Assembly (NCBI RefSeq): GCF_037969725.1
Contig: NZ_CP150203.1
Span: forward strand, 3,240,001 to 3,304,000
Reading direction: 5' to 3'
DNA: 64,000 nt
Source: Paenibacillus sp. FSL W8-0426
GTDB lineage: Bacteria; Bacillota; Bacilli; Paenibacillales; Paenibacillaceae
Part shown: in pieces, positions 7,325 through 18,386 of the stretch
Position numbering within the stretch: the stretch's first letter is position 1
How the letters are laid out: every line of letters starts with the position of its first letter
Notes under the pieces: model-generated
Told to the model about the DNA's origin: nothing
What the model saw: only the letters and a program-made list of their open reading frames with translations
Databases searched by the model: none
Made by a program: the position numbers and the translations under genes

Positions 7325-8191
7325 ATGACTGAAAGATTGAACCATTATTTAAATGGCGTGTTCGCACCGTATGATGGGGTGAAAAGCGTTGCTGAATTAA
7401 AAACCGATCTGCTTTCCGACTTGCAGGAGCGATTCCGTGAACTCAAAGCCGAAGGCAAGGACGATGAAACGGCCTTTGCGATGACCATTGACAGCATCGG
7501 TGACATTGAGCAAACGGTACGAGAAGTGGCTAATCTTTCCCGTTCATTGGAACGACAAGTAGTGACAAACTTTAGTGCAAGTAATCTGGCCAAAAGCGAT
7601 TTTGCCGGCGTCACCGCGCATCAAGGGAAATTTTCGGGAAGCGCGCTGCGAGGCTCCGATTTTACCGGTGCTGACTTAACCGGCAGCACATTCGCAAGCA
7701 GTGATGTGAGAGATTCCATTTTTGACCATGCGAATCTGACGGATTGCAACCTATCTGCCATCGACCTTACGAATTCAAGTTTCTATAAATCCATCCTTGT
7801 ACGTACCAACATCAGCAAGTCGGGTCTGGATCGGGCAAAATTCACGGATGTGAAGTTAACGGATGTGATGTTAAATATGGCCGATCTTAGAAAAACGGTC
7901 TTTGATCGCTGTAGCTTTACCGGTGTAGATTTCAGATATTCGGATCTGCGGGGGCAGCGATTTGACGGGCAGACTTTCATCGGGGTCAAGTTTGACAAGT
8001 CGGCACTTAACGAAGCTTCGTTTAAAGGCGCGATACTCAAAAATGTTTCGTTTGTTTCCGGCTTTACTTTGTCCAAGAAATACTATCGTGCCATCAAAAC
8101 CGTCTGCTTTGATGACGCTATGATGGATAAGTTGACATACGCGGCTCTTAAAGGCATGGAGGCGGACTTGTCGAAAGTTACTGTTATTTAA
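7325..8191 (+). CDS. HAAS-domain pentapeptide-repeat protein
   Basis: Protein of 288 residues in two parts. Residues 1-70 resemble the HAAS/permease-prefix domain that commonly follows PadR genes (VAELKTDLLSDLQERFRELKAEGKDDETAFAMTI). Residues about 85-250 are pentapeptide repeats of the A(D/N)LXX type (GSDFTGADLTGSTF and similar), which fold into a right-handed quadrilateral helix. No membrane helix is seen, unlike most HAAS partners. ATG at 7325 is chosen because it begins the HAAS domain shortly after the padR stop; a GTG directly before it is an alternative. Some pentapeptide proteins mimic DNA and protect gyrase, but that role is not shown here. Confidence 0.85.
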   Translation: MTERLNHYLNGVFAPYDGVKSVAELKTDLLSDLQERFRELKAEGKDDETAFAMTIDSIGDIEQTVREVANLSRSLERQVVTNFSASNLAKSDFAGVTAHQGKFSGSALRGSDFTGADLTGSTFASSDVRDSIFDHANLTDCNLSAIDLTNSSFYKSILVRTNISKSGLDRAKFTDVKLTDVMLNMADLRKTVFDRCSFTGVDFRYSDLRGQRFDGQTFIGVKFDKSALNEASFKGAILKNVSFVSGFTLSKKYYRAIKTVCFDDAMMDKLTYAALKGMEADLSKVTVI

Positions 8192-8214
8192 AAACAGTTC
8201 GAGGAGGAAGGAAT

Positions 8215-8976
8215 ATGCAAAACGCTGCAATTCAAGTGAAAGGACTGCAAAAGTCCTACAAACAGCTTCACATCCTCAAAGGCGTAGATTTCGAAGTGGA
8301 TCAAGGGAGTATTTTTGCCCTGCTTGGCTCCAACGGCGCGGGCAAGACGACGATTGTCAAAATACTCACCACGTTGTTGAAACAGGATGGAGGGACTGCT
8401 TCCGTAAACGGATTCGATGTTGCATCAAGCCCCGACAATGTGCGACAGGCGATCAGCCTGACCGGACAATTCTCCGCTGTAGACGAGATTTTGACCGGAA
8501 GGGAAAATCTGATCATGATTGCCAAACTGCGATACCTCAAAAATCCGCGTCAAGTGGCGGATCACATGCTTAAACGCTTCAGCTTGACAGATGCCGCCGA
8601 TCGCAGAGCTTCCACCTATTCCGGAGGGATGCGCCGCAGGCTCGATATCGCCTTAAGCCTTGTGGGAAGCCCTCAGGTCATTTTCCTTGATGAGCCAACG
8701 ACCGGGCTGGACCCGGAATCGCGCATTGAGGTTTGGAAAATTATCAAAGAGCTTGCCGACGGCGGTACGACGATTCTTCTTACGACGCAGTATTTGGAGG
8801 AAGCAGAGCAGCTTGCCGACAAAATAGCCATCTTGCATGAAGGCAAAATTATCGCAAACGGCTCGCTCGCGGAGCTGAAAAAACGGCTTCCATCCACAAA
8901 GGTGGAGTATGTTGAAAAGCAGCCGACGTTGGAAGAGATTTTTCTCGCCATCGTTGGCAAAAAGGAGGGAGCGTAA
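8215..8976 (+). CDS. DrrA-type ABC exporter ATPase
   Basis: ATP-binding subunit of an ABC-2 type exporter, 253 residues. Walker A is GSNGAGKTT near residues 38-46, the signature is YSGGMRRRL, and Walker B VIFLDEP. The TGLDPESR segment after Walker B is typical of the DrrA/CcmA group, which moves drugs or lipids. GAGGAGGAAGGA precedes the ATG. The permease gene follows without a gap, and padR lies upstream. Confidence 0.95.
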   Translation: MQNAAIQVKGLQKSYKQLHILKGVDFEVDQGSIFALLGSNGAGKTTIVKILTTLLKQDGGTASVNGFDVASSPDNVRQAISLTGQFSAVDEILTGRENLIMIAKLRYLKNPRQVADHMLKRFSLTDAADRRASTYSGGMRRRLDIALSLVGSPQVIFLDEPTTGLDPESRIEVWKIIKELADGGTTILLTTQYLEEAEQLADKIAILHEGKIIANGSLAELKKRLPSTKVEYVEKQPTLEEIFLAIVGKKEGA

Positions 8977-9750
8977 ATGGAGACGACAAAAAAACATTTT
9001 TTTAACGATCTGGGTGTCATGCTCGGACGCTCAATGCTCCACATTTCTCGCAGTATGGACACCATCATTACAGTCACCGTCATGCCGATCGCATTCATGC
9101 TGCTGTTCGTCTATGTATTCGGAGGTGCAATTGAATCCGGAACGGATAACTATGTGAACTATCTGCTGCCAGGCATTCTGCTTATAGCCATCGCCAGCGG
9201 CGTATCTTACACGGCTTATCGCCTGTTTATTGATGTACAACGAGGTATATTTGAGCGGTTTCACACCATGCCCATTTCACGTTCCACCTTGTTGTGGGGG
9301 CATGTGCTGACATCACTGGTATCCAACGCCATATCGGTTGTCATCATTATTCTCGCAGCGCTTATTATGGGGTTTCGTTCGTCAGCGGGAATCCTGTCAT
9401 GGCTTGCCGTAGCAGGCATACTCATATTGTTTACACTCGCGTTAACCTGGGTTGCGACGATTGCCGGGCTGTCCGCGAAATCCGTGGATGGTGCAACCGC
9501 TTTTTCCTATCCGATGATATTCCTGCCGTTTATCAGCTCGGCGTTTGTCCCGACTGATTCCATGCCATCGATTGTGCGTGCCTTTGCCGAAAATCAGCCG
9601 GTGACCGCGATCGTTGAATCCATTCGGGCGCTACTGTCAGGTCAGCCGGTGGGTAGTAATCTGTGGGTGGCTCTTGTATGGTGTGTCGGAATTATGCTCG
9701 TAGCGTATGGATTGGCGATGCAAGTGTATAAAAAGCGCGTAAGAAGCTAA
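8977..9750 (+). CDS. DrrB-type ABC-2 permease
   Basis: Membrane subunit of 257 residues with six hydrophobic segments, partner of the ATPase just upstream (stop TAA and start ATG are adjacent). Typical ABC-2 sequences are seen: YVNYLLPGILLIAIASG, the FERFHTMPISRS loop and LPFISSAFVPTDSMP near the C-terminus. It would export a hydrophobic compound under PadR control. The substrate is unknown. Confidence 0.93.
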   Translation: METTKKHFFNDLGVMLGRSMLHISRSMDTIITVTVMPIAFMLLFVYVFGGAIESGTDNYVNYLLPGILLIAIASGVSYTAYRLFIDVQRGIFERFHTMPISRSTLLWGHVLTSLVSNAISVVIIILAALIMGFRSSAGILSWLAVAGILILFTLALTWVATIAGLSAKSVDGATAFSYPMIFLPFISSAFVPTDSMPSIVRAFAENQPVTAIVESIRALLSGQPVGSNLWVALVWCVGIMLVAYGLAMQVYKKRVRS

Positions 9751-9774
9751 AGAAAGCATAAATTCTGTTCTGCT

Positions 9775-9813
9775 GGTGGTGCCAGGTTTCGCGGGTACCA
9801 TTCTTTTTTTTTT
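9775..9813 (+). terminator. Rho-independent terminator
   Basis: A 9-bp stem with some G-U pairs (9775-9783 with 9794-9802) is followed by a run of ten T. It ends the padR operon. Confidence 0.75.
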
Positions 9814-9842
9814 GCATCATTATCGGTACTGCGGCATCAAAA

Positions 9843-9873
9843 AAAGAACCTGATAACATGTATCGGGTCCTTT
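9843..9873. promoter_or_regulatory. Hairpin upstream of rph
   Basis: AAAGAACCTGATA pairs with TATCGGGTCCTTT around a 5-base loop, with one mismatch. It is flanked by A-rich and T-rich bases, so it could terminate on either strand. It might be a second terminator for the upstream operon or, if the rph promoter lies further upstream, an attenuator in its leader. Confidence 0.5.
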
Positions 9874-9942
9874 AGTATTGCATATACAGAACTACAATGT
9901 TACAATCGGAATGCGATTCTATATTGTGAATTTTGCATAAGT

Positions 9943-9981
9943 AGTTCATCTTATAATTTAATTATAGTACGCTGATGAACT
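9943..9981. promoter_or_regulatory. Inverted repeat in the rph promoter region
   Basis: AGTTCATC at 9943-9950 and GATGAACT at 9974-9981 form a perfect 8-base inverted repeat around 23 AT-rich bases that hold two -10-like boxes (TATAAT at 9952, TATAGT at 9963). No good -35 is seen. It could be an operator pair or a 5'-UTR hairpin. Confidence 0.55.
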
Positions 9982-10022
9982 CTTGTCAAATGATTTTTTC
10001 TGAATTCATGAATAAGGAGTGA

Positions 10023-12644
<2,622 letters not shown>

Positions 12645-12672
12645 CATCCAGAGTCGGTTCAAAACAGACCCC

Positions 12673-12708
12673 AAAAAACCGTTGATCGTTTCGGATTAAC
12701 GGTTTTTT
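12673..12708. terminator. Bidirectional terminator
   Basis: AAAAAACCGTT and AACGGTTTTTT pair across 14 bases between two convergent genes, giving a T-run on either strand. Confidence 0.85.
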
Positions 12709-12722
12709 GATCTGACAAACGT

Positions 12723-13349
12723 TTATGATGCTTTCTTGCATGTAATCATTAAAAATGGCATCGAAGGTTTATTGGCCATGCTTTTGTTCGGTTCGTTTAT
12801 TTCCGAAATCTCGACCAGCCCGAATTTACCGAATTGATCCGTAATGGAATCCGTGTCATAGAAGAACAGGTTGACGCCATCCTTGGTCTCGAAATAGTTT
12901 TGATCCAAAAGCTTGCCTGTACCGAACATCGGAGCTTTTTTGGAAATCGTGGTAAAGACCATATAGCCGCCTGGCTTTAGCTGAGCATAGCAATCTTGAA
13001 TGAATTTTTCTCTTTCACCTTGGTTCAATAAGTGGATCAGGGCGTGGCTGAATATGCCGTCGTAACGTTTGTCATCAAACGGCATGCCGGTTACCGAACC
13101 ATGTACGATATCGATGTCAATCCCGTTTTGCCTCGCCAAATCGATGGCTGTTTGTGAAATTTCAATGCCGGTGACAGCGATGCCCGCATCCATAAAAACC
13201 TTCGCGTTTCTACCATACCCAACACCCGGAATCAGCACATGCTTCACATGTTCCGCAAGGAAAAAATCTCTGGTCAACATGGCCGAATCTGCAGGTTCAA
13301 ATCCCCACATCGTTTGTTTCTCAATAAAGCTGGATTCCCAAAATTCCAT
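12723..13349 (-). CDS. Class I SAM-dependent methyltransferase
   Basis: Cytoplasmic methyltransferase of 208 residues. The SAM-binding motif I is VLIPGVGYGRNAKVF (about residues 38-52), followed by the acidic motif II TGIEIS and a FSHALIHLL segment in the place of motif IV. The sequence resembles TehB/thiopurine-type small-molecule methyltransferases. The start ATG has a GAAAGGAG site. It stands alone and is convergent with rph; the acceptor is unknown. Confidence 0.85.
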   Translation of the reverse strand: MEFWESSFIEKQTMWGFEPADSAMLTRDFFLAEHVKHVLIPGVGYGRNAKVFMDAGIAVTGIEISQTAIDLARQNGIDIDIVHGSVTGMPFDDKRYDGIFSHALIHLLNQGEREKFIQDCYAQLKPGGYMVFTTISKKAPMFGTGKLLDQNYFETKDGVNLFFYDTDSITDQFGKFGLVEISEINEPNKSMANKPSMPFLMITCKKAS

Positions 13350-13491
13350 GATGCGTTGATCTCCTTTCGTTTCATTCGCAAGTTTTGAGAGGTTTTTATT
13401 CTTATTATAGATATATAAACTCTTTAATAACTATAATTGATAATCTTCCGACTGTAAACAGTCATCGCTTAACGAAGTCCAAGTCATACCT

Positions 13492-13602
13492 TTACTTCAA
13501 ATAGCGGTTGACGTTATTTTTGAAATCCCTCGGAGTCATGCCGTAAATCGATCGTAACACCCGATTGAACGTACGCTGGCTGTCAAATCCCGCATTTGCA
13601 CA
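13492..13602 (-). pseudogene. C-terminal remnant of an AraC regulator
   Basis: On the minus strand 36 codons and a stop encode CANAGFDSQRTFNRVLRSIYGMTPRDFKNN and a short tail, which is the end of an AraC helix-turn-helix domain (second recognition helix and the GMTP turn). Upstream of the Cys codon the frame loses all AraC likeness, so the rest of the gene has been deleted. The retained stop suggests a truncated former gene. Confidence 0.8.
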
Positions 13603-13807
13603 AGTAGTTCCGAAAGTTCATCTTTATTTCCTCTCTGTGCAATTTTTGGCTGATTTTTTATGTGTTATGTCTACACTGCCATCCTCCGCCATGGTAAAAT
13701 TCAAGTGTATGACGCATGCAAGCGATTACAAAAGAGAGGCAGAATCAATCTGGAGCAGCGAAAGCGATAACTTGCATTTAACGAACTCAAGAGTGGAGGG
13801 GCGTTCC

Positions 13808-16048
13808 GTGCGAAAAAGCAAAACGTTTTACAATATCTTTGTTCCAATTCTGCTCCTCAGCGTGGGCATCGTTGTTTGTTTCGGAAGTTATATTTATATT
13901 TCTACCACGAAGTCCGTGATCGAACGGCTCGGAGAGGGACGCCAAAGTCTCATCATGCAGGTCCGCAATACATTGGAGCAAAAAATTCAGACGATCGAGT
14001 ATGCTTTCGCCACATACAGCACAACGCCATCGTTCCGCACGGTGATCGACAGTCCGCTGACCGGACAGGATTACGAAGCCTATCGGGAATTGAACTCCCA
14101 ATTGGGTTATATCGCAACGATGGGCCTGGATGGTATCCAATATACGCTGGTAAGCCTAAAGCAAAACTGGAGTCTGTCCAACGGATCCTTAACCCGGATG
14201 ACGGACACGGAAAAAGAAGGATTGCAGCACCTATTCGCCGATGCCGACGGCAAAGGGCTGTATTGGACCAAAACCGAAGACGGCATTCGGTTATTACATG
14301 CCTTACCCGTGTATTCCAAGGAAAAAGAAGCGATCGCCATGTCGGATATTTCGCTCCGTACGTTGAATCTTTCGCTGCAGACCCAACCTGATGCCGCCAT
14401 CTACATATTAGACAAACAAGGAGAGCTGTTATACGCAAGCCAGACGGAGCAAAAGGCGCTGTCGAGCGAGCAGATGGGGTGGATAAGCAGTCAGACAGTG
14501 AGCGAACCGCGTGCAGGGCAAATGGAAATTCCCGACCCGTCCGGTGGAACCTTGATCGGATTGTATGCCCGCTCAGCCTATAATGGTTGGACCTATGTCA
14601 CGCTTCTGGATCAGAAGGAAGTCAGCCAGGCATTGACGACGACTCGTGTCGGCCTTATTGTCATGGGCATCGTGATTTTGGGCTTGATGGTCGTTCTTGC
14701 CTATATCATCTCGCTGTATCTTGCCAAGCCTTTCCGCAAAATCCGGCACAGTCTCGGGAACCGCTCCGAGAGAACGATCAAGGACGAAGTCGACTGGATT
14801 ATTCAATCGATCGATTCCATCGTGTCTGAAAACCAAAGTCTGGAACAGCTGATGCATCTGGAGAAGCCGAAGCTGGAAACGCAGTTTGTGCTTAATATGC
14901 TGCAAAATCGGCTGACCCGCGAAGAAGTGGCGGATAATCTGGAGCGGTTCGGTTACCGCATCACCACCGATGTTCTGTTCGTCACCATGCTGATTCAGAT
15001 CGATCGTCGCGGGGAAGGTCCCTTGGCTGACAAAGATACGCTGCTTCTCGCAGTAAACCAACTTGTACAGGAGATCGTGCCGGAATCCGAACGAATGCTG
15101 CCGGTAGTGCTTAATGAACGAACGCAGGCAACGCTGCTCTACTTCGATGCCGAACGAGCCCAAGAGATGCGCGATGTCATGATGGCTTACGCCAAACAAG
15201 TGATCATGCTGGCCCGCGAGTATTGGTCGGCTTCCGTGAGTGTAGGCATCAGTGCTCCTTACGGAGATCTGATGAACAGCCGCGAGGCATCGGATATGAG
15301 CCTTGAAGCGCTTTATCAACGCCTGAAGCTGGGCAAAGAGTCCGTTATTTTCTACGAGGACATTTCCCGCAGCGGTGGGCCGACATTGCTGCATTACCCT
15401 ACGGAGCTGGAAACCCGTCTGTTCGACGCGATTCGGTTAGGGGACAAAGAAGAAGTGTCGCGCACGTTATATCCGTTTTTGGCCGACATGATGAAACACA
15501 GTCCGAACCCGATGAATCTGGAGATCACGCTGATCCGCTTTGTGAACAATTTGATTCAGCTGGAGCAGCTGATCGGGGCCGAGATATTGCTTACGCAAAC
15601 CAATTCCACGTTGTATCACAGGCTGCTGAATACGCTGAATCCGGAAGAGATCGAACATATTCTCGTTCATGAAGTCATCTATCCGATGGTCGCGAGCATG
15701 CAGGAGAGAGCCAACCAGCAATTCCGTTCCATCGCGGACCGCATGGCATCCATCGTTCGTACGGAATATGACCAGGACTTGTCGCTTGAATCCATCAGCG
15801 AACGTTTGCATTACACGCCCAACTATCTAAGCAGCATCTTTCGCAAGGAATACGGCACAACCTTTAGCGAATATCTCATGAACTTCAGACTGGAAGTTGC
15901 CCGAAAATGGCTGGTGGATACCAACATGCCCGTCAAAGACATCGCGGAACGCCTGGGCTATCAGAATTCCCAAAATTTCATTCGCTCTTTTCGCAAAAAA
16001 GAGAATCTGACCCCCGGTGCATACCGGCGGATGAAGATGGAAAGCTGA
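13808..16048 (+). CDS. Membrane-bound AraC-family regulator (YesS-like)
   Basis: Transcription factor of about 746 residues with an outside sensor and a cytoplasmic DNA-binding domain. A membrane helix at residues 8-30 (FYNIFVPILLLSVGIVVCF) and a second near 280-305 (VGLIVMGIVILGLMVVLAYI) enclose an extracytoplasmic region; the C-terminal 100 residues are a double helix-turn-helix with LHYTPNYLSSIFRKEYG and YQNSQNFIRSFRKKE. GTG at 13808 is chosen because TGGAGGGG lies just before it and the first membrane helix begins soon after; the longer frame from 13565 is not needed. It probably activates the adjoining pectin genes. Confidence 0.88.
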   Translation: MRKSKTFYNIFVPILLLSVGIVVCFGSYIYISTTKSVIERLGEGRQSLIMQVRNTLEQKIQTIEYAFATYSTTPSFRTVIDSPLTGQDYEAYRELNSQLGYIATMGLDGIQYTLVSLKQNWSLSNGSLTRMTDTEKEGLQHLFADADGKGLYWTKTEDGIRLLHALPVYSKEKEAIAMSDISLRTLNLSLQTQPDAAIYILDKQGELLYASQTEQKALSSEQMGWISSQTVSEPRAGQMEIPDPSGGTLIGLYARSAYNGWTYVTLLDQKEVSQALTTTRVGLIVMGIVILGLMVVLAYIISLYLAKPFRKIRHSLGNRSERTIKDEVDWIIQSIDSIVSENQSLEQLMHLEKPKLETQFVLNMLQNRLTREEVADNLERFGYRITTDVLFVTMLIQIDRRGEGPLADKDTLLLAVNQLVQEIVPESERMLPVVLNERTQATLLYFDAERAQEMRDVMMAYAKQVIMLAREYWSASVSVGISAPYGDLMNSREASDMSLEALYQRLKLGKESVIFYEDISRSGGPTLLHYPTELETRLFDAIRLGDKEEVSRTLYPFLADMMKHSPNPMNLEITLIRFVNNLIQLEQLIGAEILLTQTNSTLYHRLLNTLNPEEIEHILVHEVIYPMVASMQERANQQFRSIADRMASIVRTEYDQDLSLESISERLHYTPNYLSSIFRKEYGTTFSEYLMNFRLEVARKWLVDTNMPVKDIAERLGYQNSQNFIRSFRKKENLTPGAYRRMKMES

Positions 16049-16092
16049 CCAGATTTATATTGCTATATTCATCACGGTTGAGACCCAATCGA

Positions 16093-16123
16093 AATCCCCT
16101 CAGGTTGCATACCCGAGGGGATT
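16093..16123. terminator. Hairpin between convergent genes
   Basis: AATCCCCTC pairs with GAGGGGATT between the convergent regulator and permease genes. The T-tract is weak on the plus strand, so termination there may be partial. Confidence 0.55.
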
Positions 16124-16174
16124 GTTGTCTGCCGGCTCGAAACGGAGCGACATGAAACGAAACATATGAACGGC

Positions 16175-17062
16175 TCATCCTTTCACCGAACCAAGGAGGG
16201 CACCCTTCGTGAAATGCTTTTGCACGAAAGGATAGGCGATGAGCATCGGTATGGTGGCCACAACGATGACGCTCATCTTGATCGTTTGGGACGGCGGCAC
16301 GATGTCCACGGCCGAGCTGTTGCCCTCCATGCCGCTGGAGACGATGACGATCTGACGAAGCAGCACCTGCAGCGGCCACATTTTGGATTCGTTCAGATAC
16401 AGAACGGCATTCATATACGTGTTCCAATAGGACACGCCGTAGAACAAGGAAAGCGTGGCGATCGACGGCAGGGCAAGCGGAAGCATGATCTGCAGCAGTA
16501 CGCGAAAATCATTGGCCCCGTCCATCTTCGCCGATTCCTCCAGACTGTCGGGGAGAGCCTGAAAGAAATTGCGCATAATGATCAGATTGAACGCATTGAT
16601 CGCAGTCGGAATGATCATCGACCAGTAGGAATCGATCAATCCAACGGCTTTAACGACCAGAAACGTCGGGATCATGCCCCCACTGAACAACATGGAGAAG
16701 ACGATCAGAAAGTTAATGAAGTTTCTGCCCAGAAGATAGCGGCGGGAAAGTCCGTATGCCATGAGTGCCGTCAGCGTCATGCTCACGATGGTCCCCGCAA
16801 CCGTAATGAAAACCGATACGCCAAGCCCTTTGAAGATGGTAGGTGTAGAGAAGATGTAGCGATAGGCATCCAGCGAGAAGGTCGTCGGGAATAAAATGAA
16901 TTTCTTTTGCACGATTTCTTGCGTAGATGCGAAGGAGCTGGCAACGACATTGACGAAGGGCAGCAGGCATGCCAGGGAAAAAAGGAGCAGCAGCGTATAA
17001 TTCATAACATTGAATACGATGCTGCCGATGCTTTCTTTTCGGAGTGCGGATTTGGACAACAT
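16175..17062 (-). CDS. CUT1 sugar importer permease (LplC/YtcP type)
   Basis: Inner-membrane subunit of an oligosaccharide ABC importer, 295 residues and six helices. The ATPase-contact EAA loop is LEESAKMDGANDFRVLLQIMLPL, and the C-terminus HFTKGALLGSVKG is typical of this subfamily. ATG at 17062 follows AAGGAGG; an upstream in-frame start at 17146 is disregarded. It lies opposite to the partner permease at 17371 and convergent with the regulator, whereas the two permeases normally sit in one operon. No ATPase gene is nearby, so a shared MsmX-type ATPase is likely. Confidence 0.92.
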   Translation of the reverse strand: MLSKSALRKESIGSIVFNVMNYTLLLLFSLACLLPFVNVVASSFASTQEIVQKKFILFPTTFSLDAYRYIFSTPTIFKGLGVSVFITVAGTIVSMTLTALMAYGLSRRYLLGRNFINFLIVFSMLFSGGMIPTFLVVKAVGLIDSYWSMIIPTAINAFNLIIMRNFFQALPDSLEESAKMDGANDFRVLLQIMLPLALPSIATLSLFYGVSYWNTYMNAVLYLNESKMWPLQVLLRQIVIVSSGMEGNSSAVDIVPPSQTIKMSVIVVATIPMLIAYPFVQKHFTKGALLGSVKG

Positions 17063-17370
17063 GGTTGTTCCTCCTTGATGGATAGTGGTGTATGCCCACC
17101 ATAACAACGGTGAAAGATTCCGTATATAATCATCACCTACGGACATTGGAACAGGCCTTAATACCGAATCCGGACAGAAAACATCGACGATAATCCGGGA
17201 GTTGAATAATAATCATGAGCTACGATCGACTTCGATAAAAATCGGAAAAAAGCCCGTGTTATGAGGAATCCTGCAACCCCAGTAGCTAATGATTATGTAC
17301 GGAATAGCCTCCATGACATATGCTTGGGAAGCAATCAACCACGAATCCAGATCAAGGAGGTCAGCAAGCA
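17063..17370. other. Divergent spacer between the two permease genes
   Basis: 308 bases without a convincing gene. It must hold promoters for both directions, probably controlled by the AraC regulator, but no box pair stands out clearly. On the plus strand the region is AT-rich around 17195-17250. Confidence 0.5.
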
Positions 17371-18336
17371 GTGAAAGAGCCAGATTCCACAGTCGTTCCA
17401 TTGCAACGCAAGGTATACGGAAAGTCCGGCCTAAACCATTATTTAAGAAACGCGGCATCCAACAAACTTCTCTACTTAATGATTCTTCCCGGCTTTGTGT
17501 ACTTCGTCATCTTCAAGTATTTTCCGATGGGCGGCCTCATCATTTCGTTCCAGGATTATCAGCCGTTTCTCGGGATCAAGGACAGCCCGTGGGTAGGCTT
17601 CAAACATTTTATCCGCCTGTTCACGGAGCCCACCTTTGCCCTGCTGCTTAGCAATACGTTGATTTTGTTTGCACTGGAACTGATCATTTTCTTTCCGATT
17701 CCGATCATTCTGGCTTTGATGATGAATGAAGTAAGACATAAGCTGTTCAGAAATTCCGTGCAAACCATCGTCTACATTCCGCATTTCATGTCTTGGGTCA
17801 TCATCGTTTCGATTACGTACGTGTTCTTGAGCGTGGATGGCGGCGTTGTCAATGAACTGATTGCTGCCTTCGGTGGAACCAAAATCAGTTTCCTGACATC
17901 GCCCGAATGGCTCCGCCCCATGTACATTTTGCAGATTATATGGAAGGAAGCCGGATGGTCCACGATCATTTACTTGGCGGCGATTACCGTCGTGGATACG
18001 CAGCTTTATGAGGCGGCAGAGATGGATGGTGCATCACGCTTGCGCAAAATGTGGCATGTGACATTGCCGGCCATTCGTCCGGTCATTATCACGCTGCTCA
18101 TTCTTAAAATCGGAAATACGCTTGAACTCGGCTTTGAGCACATGTATTTGCTGTTGAATTCGCTGAACCGGGAAGTGGGAGAGATTTTCGATACGTACAT
18201 CTTCACGGCAGGTTTAAAAAACGGACAACTAAGCTTCAGCACGACGGTCGGGCTGTTCAAAGGGTTGGTAGGGCTCGTTCTTGTCATGTTTGCAAACCGG
18301 CTTGCCAAAAAGTTTGGTGAAGACGGCGTCTACTAG
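17371..18336 (+). CDS. CUT1 sugar importer permease (LplB/YteP type)
   Basis: Inner-membrane subunit of an oligosaccharide ABC importer, about 321 residues with six helices (first MILPGFVYFVIFKYFPMGGL). The EAA loop reads YEAAEMDGASRLRKMWHVTLPAI. GTG at 17371 is chosen because AAGGAGG precedes it by about ten bases. With the divergent permease and the lipoprotein just downstream it should form an importer like those taking up rhamnogalacturonan or oligogalacturonide fragments in Bacillus. Confidence 0.92.
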   Translation: MKEPDSTVVPLQRKVYGKSGLNHYLRNAASNKLLYLMILPGFVYFVIFKYFPMGGLIISFQDYQPFLGIKDSPWVGFKHFIRLFTEPTFALLLSNTLILFALELIIFFPIPIILALMMNEVRHKLFRNSVQTIVYIPHFMSWVIIVSITYVFLSVDGGVVNELIAAFGGTKISFLTSPEWLRPMYILQIIWKEAGWSTIIYLAAITVVDTQLYEAAEMDGASRLRKMWHVTLPAIRPVIITLLILKIGNTLELGFEHMYLLLNSLNREVGEIFDTYIFTAGLKNGQLSFSTTVGLFKGLVGLVLVMFANRLAKKFGEDGVY

Positions 18337-18386
18337 TTTTGGGTCTCTCGCTCGACTAACTACAATCACGAAAAGGGGAATGAACC

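Noticed and set aside
13565..13807. N-terminal extension of the membrane-bound AraC regulator
   Set aside because: This stretch overlaps the AraC remnant on the other strand and lacks a ribosome binding site at its start; GTG at 13808 has a good one.
14573..15394. Minus-strand frame of 273 codons inside the membrane-bound AraC regulator
   Set aside because: His/Gln/Arg-rich shadow with no recognisable domain.
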